The notes below the pieces were generated by a model. That model searched no databases, was not told the DNA's origin, and saw only the letters and a list, made by a program, of their open reading frames with translations. Below are positions 24,048-35,386 of a stretch of DNA of 64,000 nucleotides, piece after piece (the stretch's first letter is position 1; each line of letters opens with the position of its first letter). The position numbers and the translations under genes were made by a program. Source of the stretch: Dichomitus squalens LYAD-421 SS1 (lineage: Eukaryota; Basidiomycota; Agaricomycetes; Polyporales; Polyporaceae); assembly GCF_000275845.1 (NCBI RefSeq), contig NW_006766905.1, positions 247,370 through 311,369 of the forward strand. Direction: 5' to 3'.

Positions 24048-24752
24048 TCAACTCGTCGTGTTAGTGACGCCATATAATGCAGAAGTAATCTCCGGGGGAT
24101 CCATAGTCACCATCGCCTTGAATACGAAGAAGTTGCTGTTCATCCACGAGTACGTGGGCGAGTCCGTTTCAACATGCCTGCAACATGTCGCCACAGTGAG
24201 TATCGTTGTTCGTCCACTGACCGATGCTCTGTCCAGACTCACACGTAGTTGTAGGTAAGGCCGTTCAAGGCCCTTCTCGCGCAAGCATGAAACGAAGGTG
24301 GTCATCCTGTGAGGTTGCTGTAATCTGGTCTTGCACAAAGACTTACCCGACGCCGTGAACAGTCATCGAGGCAAGATGCCCATCTACGGTCCAAACATAT
24401 GGTAGGACAGCAGAGGGAAAGAATATCCCCGAATCGCTGAAAATGCCGTTATCTGTTGTCTGCAGAAGCGTCGCGACGACCTCGCCCGTCTTGGGATCTG
24501 TGAGGTTCCCTCTGGCGGTAGGAGTGTAGAGTCACAGTAAGATTATAAGCGGAACTCAAGGTGATATCTGACTTACCCGGTGAGGGGTGCGTGCATCCGT
24601 GTGCCGAATGGGCTCGTGGTATTCAATGCCGAGCCAAGAGTCGTCTTTGACATGAATATCACTTCGAGGTTGAGCGTGGGCTCAAGAGATTGTGAGGTCC
24701 TAGCCACTATTGCAGAGACGAGGATGCTGATAACCAATGAGATCAAGTGCAT
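24048..24752 (-). CDS. Secreted DUF3237-like protein, paralog C
   Basis: Model: complement(join(24048..24177, 24243..24272, 24347..24511, 24577..24752)), 166 residues. The start at 24752 (MHLISLVISILVSAIVA) gives a signal peptide; an in-frame ATG at 24797 would add 15 residues. Motifs are SPFGTRMHAPLTGG, GNLTDPKTGEVVATLL, LPYVWTVDGHLASMTVHG and HVETDSPTYSWMNSNFFVF. The 30-nt third exon (GALNGLTYNYV after joining) needs the acceptor GAGAAG; this gives the same length as in B and D. The gene appears intact. Confidence 0.83.
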
Positions 24753-25905
24753 CTTGAGGTTCGTGTGCAAGGTATTAGTATGAACCTGATTGGGCAAGTG
24801 CTGGGACTGCTTCTGCTGCGTCTACTACAGGCTGAGGCCCTTTATAACAGCTTGAGAGAACCGCGCTAGCCGGGAAGGCCCCATGAGAGCGTAATGTGGG
24901 AACGCTGCGCTGCAAGCAGACGTCAACTTGCTTCTAGGGTCAGCTTGGAGGTCAATGAAGCGCTAGAGTGTTCCCTATGTAGGATACTGCGGCAATTGCG
25001 GTGGTGTCGTTATTTTCAGACTCTTGCCTTGCATAGCAAATGCTTGGGGGATTGATAGATTATTGAATTTGTTGGTAGGGGTCTCACACGTTGGATGAAC
25101 GTCATACACTGACATGACCACTGCCGCCACATCTCCGCCACCACCCTCCCTCCACTCAACCGAGGCGCTGTATGTGACCTCCACGCTGTCAATCGACGAG
25201 TGTCCGCTGGTATGCTCTTCCGGTGAAGTACAACGTAACTGAACCCGTGCTTGTGCTTTTTCGGTCAGCCTGACAACATCAACACTGTACAATACTCTCA
25301 TGTGCGATGCTCCAGACGCTTGCGCCTCGACCTAACCTACTCGGGACATAAGTAGAGTGACTATCCTGATTTCCGATGCCCCTTTGGTAGTCATAGCTAT
25401 GACTGTATTGGCGCTGCTAGTGCCGTCGTGTGAATCTGAAACAGTCACACTCGACGAGCACCCTTTGCGCATGATTTCCTGCGTCTCAAACCGCCTGAGC
25501 TTCTGGCCCGAGTTTGTGTGAATGCGCCTCCTGGTCTCAATTTCACACAGCGACGTGCTTGCGCTCAAAGGGTGACAGTACTTGGAGAGAACGGTAGAGC
25601 TAGGTCAAAGCACCCGTTGATCTGGGAGTGCTGAAGGAGCTCTTCGCTCGCTCAGCGTCATGATTCGCCGTATCGGTTCCTGCATCGAATCGTCGTTGCC
25701 GTTACCATCGGTACTCCTTGCATATATTATCATACGCTACCTGTATCGCTGTGTTGAGGTATGAGTACGCAAGCATGTCTGTGCCAGTGTGACTGAACGT
25801 CTTTCTGTGAGCGAAGCAAGGGTAAATTCAGTTCTGACGCGACTAGTCGTACATGAGAGGGCCTAGCAGTGGAACAATGGGTGAATGAGGCACGATGCAT
25901 CCGAA
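24753..25905. other. Intergenic region upstream of paralog C
   Basis: Two minus-strand frames of 78 and 108 codons (24975-25568) lack initiator context and partner exons. I see no supported gene. Confidence 0.5.
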
Positions 25906-27391
25906 TCAAGTTGGCCTGAGACGCTTCCGGTTCGAGCGCATCCCACTTCGTTTGCGCTTATGCGAAAGCACAGGCTGGAAAGCATCTTCTTCGTCCTCCG
26001 CGGTCTTCGCCTCAGCATCGGTATCGGAGTCTAGTACAGCGATCGGCCCTCGCTTCGTCCCCTTCTTGGACTTCCCCGCCGGTTTCGGGTGCGTTCCTCT
26101 ACAGAACGCGCTGGAACTCCTCGTCGTAGCCTACACACATCATCCTGAATTTTCCTATCTCCTGCATGCAAAGTCATACGGCGAAGCCTGATGCAGGTTA
26201 CAGGTCAATGCACCTCCTCCCCACGGTCATATGCACTAATGACGTCTTACTCCTTCATCGTTGCACGTATTTCATCCACTCGACTTTTATCTTTGGCGAC
26301 CTTCATGTCCTCCTTATTGGGGTCAAAGTCGGAGCTTCTTTCACGACGCAACCAGACTCTGAGAAGGACCGGAGTACCCCAATTCTTGAGTAGTAGACCC
26401 CTCGCCCAGGCACGACGGACCTGTCAGTGGATAAGCGGCGCTCAGTCACAGACTAACGTGGTTTGCACGTATAGGAAATATACAAACTTGGATGCTTTGC
26501 TCTCTCCAGAGAGCCGCCGTCAGCGACACACCAGGACTAAACCGGTACTGCCCCAGACAAATCCACTGGTTTGCCCTAAGCTTCACGAATGTCCGCTTCA
26601 CTTGCTTGAAGGTATTGCACTCCTCCGCCGTGGCTGCATTGCAAGTGGCGAAGTACAGTCCTGAGTAACCTGGGCGCGTCGGCGCGTGAGGGTTCCGTTC
26701 CAGAGAAGGAATGCCCAATCGTCGATGCCGTGCCACTCGACTTTATCCGGGTCCACTCTAGGATACACGTCCTGGGGGCATCCTCCGTAGAGATGCGATA
26801 TATAGTCGCGTCTATACCCGAATTCGGCGATCTCCTTAGGGACCGGTATGGGATAGCGGTGGTTGATGCCCTCCCAGGTGAGAGCGTTCAGGAGGAAATT
26901 GTCGCTCAGCAAGAGCTCTTCTTTTATCTTGATGTCTGGCTGCAATATACGATAAGTCACTGGTGATTCAGGTACTGAAACGTGCGTACATTCTTCATTT
27001 CCTCGACTGCTGCACGGAGATCTCCTTGCGGTGGATGGTGTTCGTCTATGAGGAGGCCTACGCCGAACTTTGCGTTCTCCTCGTCTCGTTCCTCTAGGCG
27101 AGTAGCATGCGCTTGCTCAGACTGAGCGCGAGCAGCCCTCGCTCGACAGAGGTCCCTCCAAAGAGGAAGTACTACCTCCAGCCGCTGCCCAGGGCGCCGT
27201 TCATTGGGCAGCAGAGCTACTGCCTCTTCCTTGACTTCTGGTCGCTATGGAACGTGAGCAATTGTTTACCAAGGTGGCTACTCTTGAACATTCCTAGCGA
27301 TACCTACCGGACCTTGGTCAGCCATATCGTGTCTGGCGTCTCTCAGCACAGGTTCAACGATCTCCACCATCGGACGTTGCTGGGCATCCAT
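25906..27391 (-). pseudogene. DUF6697-type pseudogene, copy 2
   Basis: Exon order and splice sites match copy 1, but the frame is broken. A first exon (MDAQQRPMVEIVEPVL, start 27391) and a second (EVVLPLWRDL) lead to the core exon 26488-26939 (LLLSDNFLLNALTWEG, YISHLYGG). That exon is 452 nt, not a multiple of three, and changes frame near 26700 between DWAFLL and NPHAPTRPGYSGLYF. The next exon, 26214-26420, has an in-frame TAA at 26247-26249 where homologs have Glu. A TAG follows at 26099-26101 after GYDEEFQRVL, and the basic C-terminal tail (KRKRSGMRSNRKRLRPT) continues in another frame to 25906. Three independent lesions make a sequencing error unlikely to explain all of them. Confidence 0.82.
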
Positions 27392-28402
27392 CAACGCGGG
27401 GAGTTGAGAGTTATATAGCGATGTGCAAGGCGGGGGCGGATGTGCTCACGACTCTGAGGTGAAGCCTCGTCCCACGCTCCCCAGTGCTGACTTTCTCGAC
27501 ACGGCTGGCAGAGCTGGATGGAAGTGCGGGCTGGTTCTCCCTGCCCGTCTTCTGATGTTGCATCAGTATCACAGAAGATGCACGCCATCGCACAAAAAGC
27601 TGACCATCTGTCCACCCTCGAACTCAGGTTCCTTCTTGGGAATCACCTTTGCCACCGCAGCTCGTCCGATTCGGTGGCGTCTCTGAGTCGAAGGCATATA
27701 TGCAAGTTTAAAAGCTATTGCCGCCTAATCGGTGCTGGACCATGCGTAGAGACTATTGAGTCCAGACCGTTGTCCGATTTCAACGTTCAGTGCTCGAGGA
27801 GATCGATATGAAATTTACGAGGCCTGAGACATACGAAGCCTGGCAAGCTCTAGTGTGCGCATGCTCAGCGCAAGCGCCGCGAGGCATTAGTTGGTGACGT
27901 ACACCCTTAGGAAATCACGAGACTGCAACTGTCGGGTCAATTGCCGAATCAATGGGTACATCACATCTGCACTTATTCATTCTTTTCAAGGTAAAATTCG
28001 AAGCAGCGAACTGAAGCAGCAAACAATCCCTAGCTCTAGTCTCGCAGTGAGTAGGACCTACCGCGAAAGCTGTTTGACGAGCGCTGAAGTCGATGTATTT
28101 TAGAGACTCATACATGGCATGATGGGCATGTAGTGCTCAGTACGACGGCAATGTTTACCTCAACGTGACAGCGAGAAAGTACTGAGGTGATCATTGTCAG
28201 TAGTACTTGCCCGCAAAACATTGACGAACGTTTCTCCTCGCAAGTCGCAATACATTGAGCGCTTTTTCAGAGGATGATCCTATCGCGAATCCTATCGCAT
28301 TATCGATCCTGCCATATAAGGGCAATTTCGCCTTGCAGGAGGTTTTCCCCAGCCTTTCGTCTCCACCAACCTAGACCCGGTCGTCTCAGTAGGGTCGTTA
28401 AC
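27392..28402. other. Intergenic region upstream of the MTA phosphorylase gene
   Basis: Only shadow-sized frames are present. The last 130 bases are open in frame with the downstream gene from an ATG at 28274 (see the MTA phosphorylase entry). Confidence 0.5.
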
Positions 28403-29573
28403 ATGAGCGCAGATAACGAAAACGGTAAGCTGCTGGGGTGCGAGCCTTGGTATTACTGCTGATGGAACTGATGAGACTCGTAGTGCTCATCGGCGTCATC
28501 GGTGGAAGTGGCCTGTACCACCTTGACAATTTGACGCTTCTGTAAGGACTATCTCGCGACTTGTAATGGACCACCACGCTCACACTATCCCGCAGGAACT
28601 ATGTGAACCCAAAGACGGTCCGTTCGGGCTGAATCCTCTTCATGCTGAGATCCTGACCGAACGCTTGCACAGCCATGGGGCCTCCCCAGCTCCCCCATCG
28701 CCATCTGCGCCCTTCCTTCCGGGACGAAGGTCGCCTTCCTCGCTCGCCACGGCGTCGGCCACTCCATCCCACCCTCTGCCGTACCCTCCCGGGCGAATAT
28801 CGCTGCGCTGAAGTCGCTCGGCATCCGTGCCATCCTCGCGTTCTCCGCCGTCGGCTCCCTCCGCGAGGAGCTCGCCCCGGGCGACTTCGTCATGCCCGAC
28901 CAGATCATCGACCGCACCAAGGGCGTCCGCCCTGCGAGCTTCTTTGAGGGCACGACAGTTGTCGCACACGCCGCGTTCGGCGACCCTTTCGCGAGAAAGC
29001 TTATCGGATGGCTTGAGGGGCGCGTGCGCAAAGTTCTTGAAGAGGCAAGCGAGGAAGAATATTCCACGCGCGGGAAGAAGCCTCAGCTGCATACGGGAAA
29101 GACGATCGTGTGCATGGAGGGGCCACAGTTCTCAACGCGGGCGGAGAGCAGGATGTACCGCCAGTGGGGCGGGGATATCATCAACATGAGCGTCCTCCCT
29201 GAGGCGAAGCTCGCGAGAGAGGCCGAGCTTGGGTATGCACGGTCTCGAAGCGGTCTTAGCTGGATGGAATCGCTGACGTTTGTCTCCCTCCAGGTATGCT
29301 CTGATCGCGACCGTCACGGACTACGACTCGTGGCGCGAGAACGAGTCGGCCGTCACCGCTGCCGAGGTTATCAAGACCCTGCACGCCAATGCAAAACTCT
29401 CGCGGCACATCGCTGCGACGGTCCTCGAGGAGCTTCACGAGGCAGCCGCTCAGGGCGACATCCTTACCGAGGAAGTTGGCGCGATGCAGTTCTCCATCAT
29501 GCCGCGCTCGGAGCAGCAGAAGCCGGAAGACAGGCAGAAGCTAAGCTATATCCTTCCTGCGTACTTCAGCTGA
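28403..29573 (+). CDS. MTAP: S-methyl-5'-thioadenosine phosphorylase
   Basis: Model: join(28403..28424, 28484..28541, 28596..28617, 28673..29232, 29294..29573), 313 residues. The enzyme splits 5'-methylthioadenosine with phosphate into adenine and methylthioribose-1-phosphate, feeding methionine and adenine salvage. Motifs in order are [92 protein letters not shown] and TDYDSWRE, all typical of the family (yeast MEU1, human MTAP). The start MSADNEN is the conventional one. An in-frame ATG at 28274 would add 43 Arg/Ser-rich residues resembling a mitochondrial presequence. Three of the five exons are under 60 nt. Confidence 0.95.
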
Positions 29574-31264
29574 ACATTGCAAACCACACGACGGAATGCG
29601 AAGGTAGACGGAATAGATTTTGGCTATCTAGATGTAGAGCAGTATTGTGTATGTACAGATAGGAGGTTGACGGGTCCCGAGAGAGCTATTGAACCCTCGG
29701 CTTACTACCTCCGGTTGGTGGACAGTTGATTCAATACTTCGGAGTCAACAAATTTCGTGACGGTGCGATGTGTGTTGTTTTGACAACACGATACATACAT
29801 ATCAAATGCCATCGTACAGAATCCCTGTTAATTTGCACGAAACATTAGACACTAAAAGGACGTGCCGCAGAAACACTGGAGTAGGGTGTATTTCGGTCAG
29901 TACTTTTTCGTTGCTCGGACATCCCGGACATACATTCCCCACGAGCAATCACAAAGGAGGGTACTCCGTTCATTCCAGTCCGTCAGTGAACCCGCATGCC
30001 GCCTCGTGGCTCAAGCGATGTTCCGGTTCTTTGGAACCCTGCTACGCCTACGCCACCGTTTCAGGGCTCACCGCCAGACGTCAAGATTCCGACTACACTT
30101 TGCGAACTCCTGTGCGGTGCGGTAACAGGCCTGTCAAGTGCATGCGGTTAGAGGCTTCGCATTGACGGCCGGACCGCAGGGGGGTCGTATGCCGCGCATG
30201 CACGACAGCACCTCAGAGGATTGATGTCTGGAAGACGGTGGTCTTGGACTGAGTGAACCCATCCCTTCTAGACGGTTGCAGAGCCGCGGACAGCACGGCT
30301 ATACAACTTGCCTGAAGGATGGAGGATGGTCATGGCGAAGGAGCCAAGGTTTAGGTACAGCGCATCATGAGCTTACCGACGGCAAACCCTGGGTAAGGCT
30401 GTCAAGCATTAACGTGGCGCACCCTACTCGGATCCTTATTTGAAGGGTTTGATCCGTAGCACAGGAAAGTGATACAAGTCTTGTCGTAGAAAACTCGAGA
30501 TTGGACATTTTGGATGGGAGGGAGTACTCACCGTCGACAAGGCGCACAGCACCTTGTTCACCCACCATCTTCTCATACACATGCACAGGGAAAAGGGCCA
30601 TACAGAATCGCGACAAGCAACAGGGAGGTGAGCCTATCCATGCTCTGGTGGGTGGTGTCTTCATTGGACTGGTATCATCAACAGTACGGCTGACGGCAGA
30701 CAGACACCGCTGAACAAGAGAGTACACATACAGTTAGTGTGGTGACGGGGAACAACTTGTGTGCAAGTGGCGTACGAAGCGACAGTCGTTATATGCTCCG
30801 TCCATGCCGCAACACCTGCCATGCTCGTTGCCTCCTCCAAGCATCCTCATGGTAATGCTGCGCCTTCGATGCGCCTGCTGCTGCCCATGCCTTCAAAACG
30901 ACGAGTGGTCCAGCGACGCCGGTCCCTTCCCACAGCCAAGCCAGCACTAGCAGAGAGGAGAGCTGGAAGACACGGTGAGTAGCACGTTGCACGCGGTATC
31001 GGCGATGGGCAATATCTTGGCGATTTTGACACTCAAGGTGCTTATCCCTGGCCTTTCATGCGAAATAGCATTTCTGAGTTGACATTGCCATAGCGAACGC
31101 CCCTTCGGAGTCTCAATTGGATTTATCCTCTATTCGGGGAGGCTTGGTATTTCTTGAAATCTCTCCTCATCGCGAACCTCGACGAGCAGCACCCGCCCGC
31201 ACCGAACATCCTTCCCCCGACCGCGTCCGGGACCTCTCCCCACAGAGAAAAGCCCGTGCAAGGC
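29574..31264. other. Intergenic region, possible gene relic near 30.4-30.7 kb
   Basis: On the minus strand at about 30540-30625 the peptide MALFPVHVYEKMVGEQG precedes a GTGAGT donor (30525-30530), and a short open stretch near 30410 ends at a GTAAGC donor. They might be exons of a decayed or unresolved small gene; I recognise no family. The rest shows no coding signal. The last 100 bases are the leader of the SH3 gene. Confidence 0.35.
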
Positions 31265-32548
31265 ATGGCCTCCGTCGTCGCGCAGGACACCGCCGGTATG
31301 TGTTCCGAGAGAATGGGCCGAGCGTCGAGCTTATTTTATTGTGCCCATCGCGCCCACATCTGCATCTGCCTTCCAGAACTGCGTCTGACGCTTCCGGTCG
31401 AAAGAGCGTCTACGTCTCCCTTCCCCTCACCAGGTTCGCCCTTCTACCCCCCGCCGCGCCTCGGTGCACACGAGTTCGCATCGCGCCCATCGTCCTCCAG
31501 GAGTAGCAACGGGACCCGCGACAGCTCGGACAACAAAGACAAGATGCCACTCACCGATGGTGCTATTACACCTACGGGTACGGTAGCCTCCAGCCCATCG
31601 CTTTCCGTAACCCTCAATGCCGCATCACCCACCACACCTACCCCAGGTTCCGCCTTCCAAGTCAAGACGCCCACGACGCAGATCACCATGCCTGAACCAC
31701 CCTCAAACTCAGAGACACCCGTCTCGCTGAACGCGGCCGCAGCCGCTCTCACGAACAGCTCGAATCGTGACTCGCTCACCTCCTCCCGCCCCGCGCCTCC
31801 TAGTCCCGCCGTCTCACGACGAGCTTCCGCAGCGCTATCACGCCATTCTTCCACCGCCCGCTCGCGCCGCCAGTCCAAGGGATCCTTCCTCCAAGCATCT
31901 CACGAACCTGAGCCATCCACATCCTCCACGAACACCGTGACCCCCACGCCATCCTCACTGCCCCGTCCCCACTCGCTCCTGTTCAAGATTCGTGACTTCG
32001 CGTTCCCGCCCTCGGATGACCGGCACACGGGCAGGGGCCCGGATGCCCCGCGCCCGAACCGGCCGCGGAAACGCTGGTCTACCTACTCGACCATGTCCCA
32101 GTCGTCCGTCGACTCGTCGCGTGCGGACGACGAAGAGGACGCCGGCCAGGGGGAGTGGGGCAAGTTCCCGTGGAACACCCTGAGCAGCCGGTTCTCGTGG
32201 GGCCAGCAGGAAGGCGGGGCCAGCCGACCGTCGCAGTCGGACCTCGATAACAACTTCAACGTGTCCTCCCCGACGGAGGAGCAGGACGACCCGTATGGCG
32301 ACGAGTACGATGAGGGCGAGTACGAGTACGAGGACGCACAGGGCGGGGAGGAAGCCCTCGTTCCCGGGCTGTACCGCGCGTTGTACGCGTTCGAGCCAGA
32401 GGGTACGGCGGAGATGGCGCTCGAGGAGGAGCAGATCGTGCACGTGGTTGGGCGCGGTGGGGGCGTCGGCTGGGCGGTTGTCGAGCGAGAGGGTGGAGGG
32501 CACGCGCTTGTGCCCGAGAGCTATCTCGAGCTCGTCGAGGCGGACTAG
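31265..32548 (+). CDS. SH3-domain protein, Nbp2-like
   Basis: Model: join(31265..31295, 31377..32548), 400 residues. The 81-nt intron is a multiple of three, so retention would keep the frame and add 27 residues. The N-terminal 300 residues are Ser/Thr/Pro-rich and disordered, with an acidic patch (DDPYGDEYDEGEYEYED) before the last 65 residues. Those form an SH3 domain: LYRALYAFEPEGTAEMALEE, IVHVVGRGGGVGWAVVE and ALVPESYLEL, with the ALYDF-like, GW and P-x-x-Y positions present. The arrangement and the FEPE motif recall yeast Nbp2, an adaptor in HOG signalling, but similarity outside the SH3 is not evident. Confidence 0.85.
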   Translation: MASVVAQDTAGMCSERMGRASSLFYCAHRAHICICLPELRLTLPVERASTSPFPSPGSPFYPPPRLGAHEFASRPSSSRSSNGTRDSSDNKDKMPLTDGAITPTGTVASSPSLSVTLNAASPTTPTPGSAFQVKTPTTQITMPEPPSNSETPVSLNAAAAALTNSSNRDSLTSSRPAPPSPAVSRRASAALSRHSSTARSRRQSKGSFLQASHEPEPSTSSTNTVTPTPSSLPRPHSLLFKIRDFAFPPSDDRHTGRGPDAPRPNRPRKRWSTYSTMSQSSVDSSRADDEEDAGQGEWGKFPWNTLSSRFSWGQQEGGASRPSQSDLDNNFNVSSPTEEQDDPYGDEYDEGEYEYEDAQGGEEALVPGLYRALYAFEPEGTAEMALEEEQIVHVVGRGGGVGWAVVEREGGGHALVPESYLELVEAD

Positions 32549-35386
32549 GCCTAAGGGGGCGGAGAGCAACGGGTGTGGGAGGAGAGCGACGGCGGGTGAG
32601 CGCTGTGGTCAAGGCGTTGCTGCGTTGCGATATATGTACTTCCTGCCCTTCCGCGCAGGCGCGGCGGCTGTATATCAAATCCTCCCCCCCAAGCACCCCG
32701 GTACTACGACTAGGTCGCTCCCCCGGATCCTCGCGTTTCCTAGGCCGCCCTCCATCATGATGAAATGTGATCAATGATACGACCTTCCCCTTCCTCGCGA
32801 TCGCAATACGTACCTGTGTTCCATCGTCGTAGAAGTTGCATGCGTGTGCACATACGTGTTATCTATACTGTACGTCTCTTTACATCTGTGTTACCTACGA
32901 CTCAATCACTGTCACATCGTTCACTCAAGTTACATATTATGTATATCCCGTGCAACATCTCCGAATCCGAGGATATTGGCAGGTTACTCAATGCTGCTAT
33001 TACAGTCTTCACCTTGTTCATACCTTGTAGCCATGCTCCCGCCACCGGATGTGTACGGCTACCTGCGTCACAGAATGACTACACGAGCGACACCAATATT
33101 GGTGGCACCGAGGACGCACCCAGAAGACGAACGTGTGTGCAGGAGAGGGGTGCCGAGCAAGACTTACTACCATCTATCGCGAAGGACCGGTTCCTGAAAG
33201 CCTGGGATCAGCGTAACAGGGTAGGCAACTAAAAAGGCCACACAGTCCACCCATACGTAGTAAGGGGGCTGTAGGGTATGACGTTCCAGTTCGCAAGACA
33301 AAGCTGAGTCGGGAATGGCTCCGGAGTATGCGCATGGAATGATAGGCTCACAACGATGTGCGACAACTCCGCTGCCAGTGCACACGATAGATAGCCTGTA
33401 GCGGGCCGTGTTTAACCAAGAGTGCTCGTAGCACGGGTCAATAGCAGCAGTTACGATCTCAAGGATGGCATGCCTGTACAATTCACTGGTCAAGCTGATC
33501 ACTTACCCCAGGAGTTCCCAGTGCATGGAGCGGCGGACTCACCGCAGACCCGCTCGTGGTGATCAATGGAGGCACGGAAAACAGCTTCGCACGACAATGC
33601 TTGACTATACGCAGGAAACGTCTCTATTGCTCGCGTCACGACACGGTGCCGCTCCGAATCCGACAGCACCAAAACATGATATGCCCGTCATGTAGAGCCA
33701 GTGAGGTGATGATAGCTCCACGCAAATTTCCATGAGAGGTGATCATAGGGTATTCTGCGAGGTGTAGGGGTGATCGACAGAGGCAGTGGAGGACCGGCAA
33801 GGGCAAATGCTTGCTGACGATGCTGCCTACTTCTTAGCAGTCTTCTTGCTCTCTACGAACAACACCCTACTTTTCACTATACGTACAGGTTAAGGTTAGG
33901 TATGGAACTAGATGCACGGAATAGGTTTGCGCACCTCGAGGATCGTACTTCACTGCCGCCAATCTAGGACCCAGCCGGAGCCTCTGCGTTGTATAGAAAT
34001 AGCCCGTCTGGGCGGTGGAGACCATCCGAACAATGAGGGTCCTACGTAGAGGAGCATTCGTCTATGTCTGAACTGTATGGAGACTGTCTTTCGCTTGGAG
34101 CCACTCACCTTGCCTTGGATTTCGCTGCCATCACCAACGTCGAGGATCAGTGCAGGGGCAGCAAACGCCTGTCTCTTCCGATTGCAGAGATGCTGCACAC
34201 GTGGCCGTCACATGGCTGAAAGCCACGGAGAACGAGTTTGCCGCCCAGCTTGCGACGACACAACGGTGCTAGCACTATTTGGGTTGCTCGTGGCCTATGT
34301 CCGGGACAGACCCCCGATTTACGCTTTCTGATACGTCAATTTGGATGCCGCAGAGCCAAAGATACGTAGCTGAAGTATGGTGGAAGATAGCCCCCATATA
34401 GGACGGTTACCACAGCTGCCGCACAATCAGCCATGGGGTCGCTCGACTAGAAGTTCTGCATAGCCTCGGAAGGTGAGTCTCTGACTCTTCTGAGTGAGAG
34501 AGCTTCCTTCCACCAATCAATGTGGCACGAAGGATTCACGATTGATGGTGAGTAACGAGTCATCCTCCTATCGTTGACACAGTTTAAAATCTCTGGCTCA
34601 TCCTACCACGGTCTACCAGGCAGACATCCGCATGAACGTCGTCTCGAGTTTCCCCCAACACGAGCGAACTACCCAGTGGGTACTCACGGGGTTTGAGACC
34701 TGAGGGCCCGCACAGCGGTGTTTCACACGAACGAGAATGGCCCTGATCCGCTGCCTGCGATCGGAGACTTCTATGCGCAGATGGTCGGCAAGACGAGCCA
34801 CGCGTCGGACTCGAAATACTGACTTGCGCGCGAAGTCTTACCTTCCGTGCAGGAAGTGAAACACCTAGTGCAACATCTCCTCCTGCCGCACAAACATCCC
34901 TTCGCGATCTACAATGACCATATCAGATGGGAGCACTCTCACGTCGATGTCACAAGCCCATGCTCCCCTAGCCCTCTCGGTGCTCTATCTTCCGAGATGC
35001 GCTTGATGGAATGATCTGAGGGGTACTGGCGTTGGACACGCCATATATACTCCGTACGTCGCCGCTCTCCTGCTCCGTCTATTACTGCGTAACGCATGCT
35101 ACGCACTAAATTTGGCCAGGGCTAGATCTCTTCCATGGGAGCAACGACCTACAACCACTTCCACTTCCATTCACAGGACATCTATCACACCAAGGACTAG
35201 TGCTGCCGACGGCCACACGGGGGACCGCGAGCTTCCTGCGGCCTGTCTGCTCGTCCCTTCCCATCTGTAAGGTCATGATCGTTGGTTCGACGGCCGCTGG
35301 TTGAGCCTTGGCTTCTCGAAACATCGTATAAAATGCGTGGTACCTGTTCATGCTGCTGCTCAGGCCACCCACCTTGCTGTATTACG
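32549..35386. other. Gene-poor region with possible relics
   Basis: No complete gene was found in 2.8 kb. A minus-strand stretch near 33380-33480 reads PCYEHSWLNTARYR, which recalls the YSWMNSNFF segment of the DUF3237-like genes. A plus-strand stretch near 34720-34822 reads VFHTNENGPDPLPAIG, then DFYAQMVGKTSHASDS and a stop, after a segment MNVVSSFPQHERTTQW at 34632. They look coding but could not be joined. The end of the region is the GH79 promoter, with TATAAAA at 35327-35333. Confidence 0.4.
35327..35333 (+). promoter_or_regulatory. TATA box of the GH79-like gene
   Basis: TATAAAA lies 54 bp upstream of the ATG at 35387. It also argues that translation does not begin at the weaker upstream starts of the same frame. 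Confidence 0.55.

Noticed and set aside
16117..27391. A biosynthetic gene cluster around the DUF3237-like genes
   Set aside because: No synthase, P450, methyltransferase or transporter is present between 15 and 28 kb.
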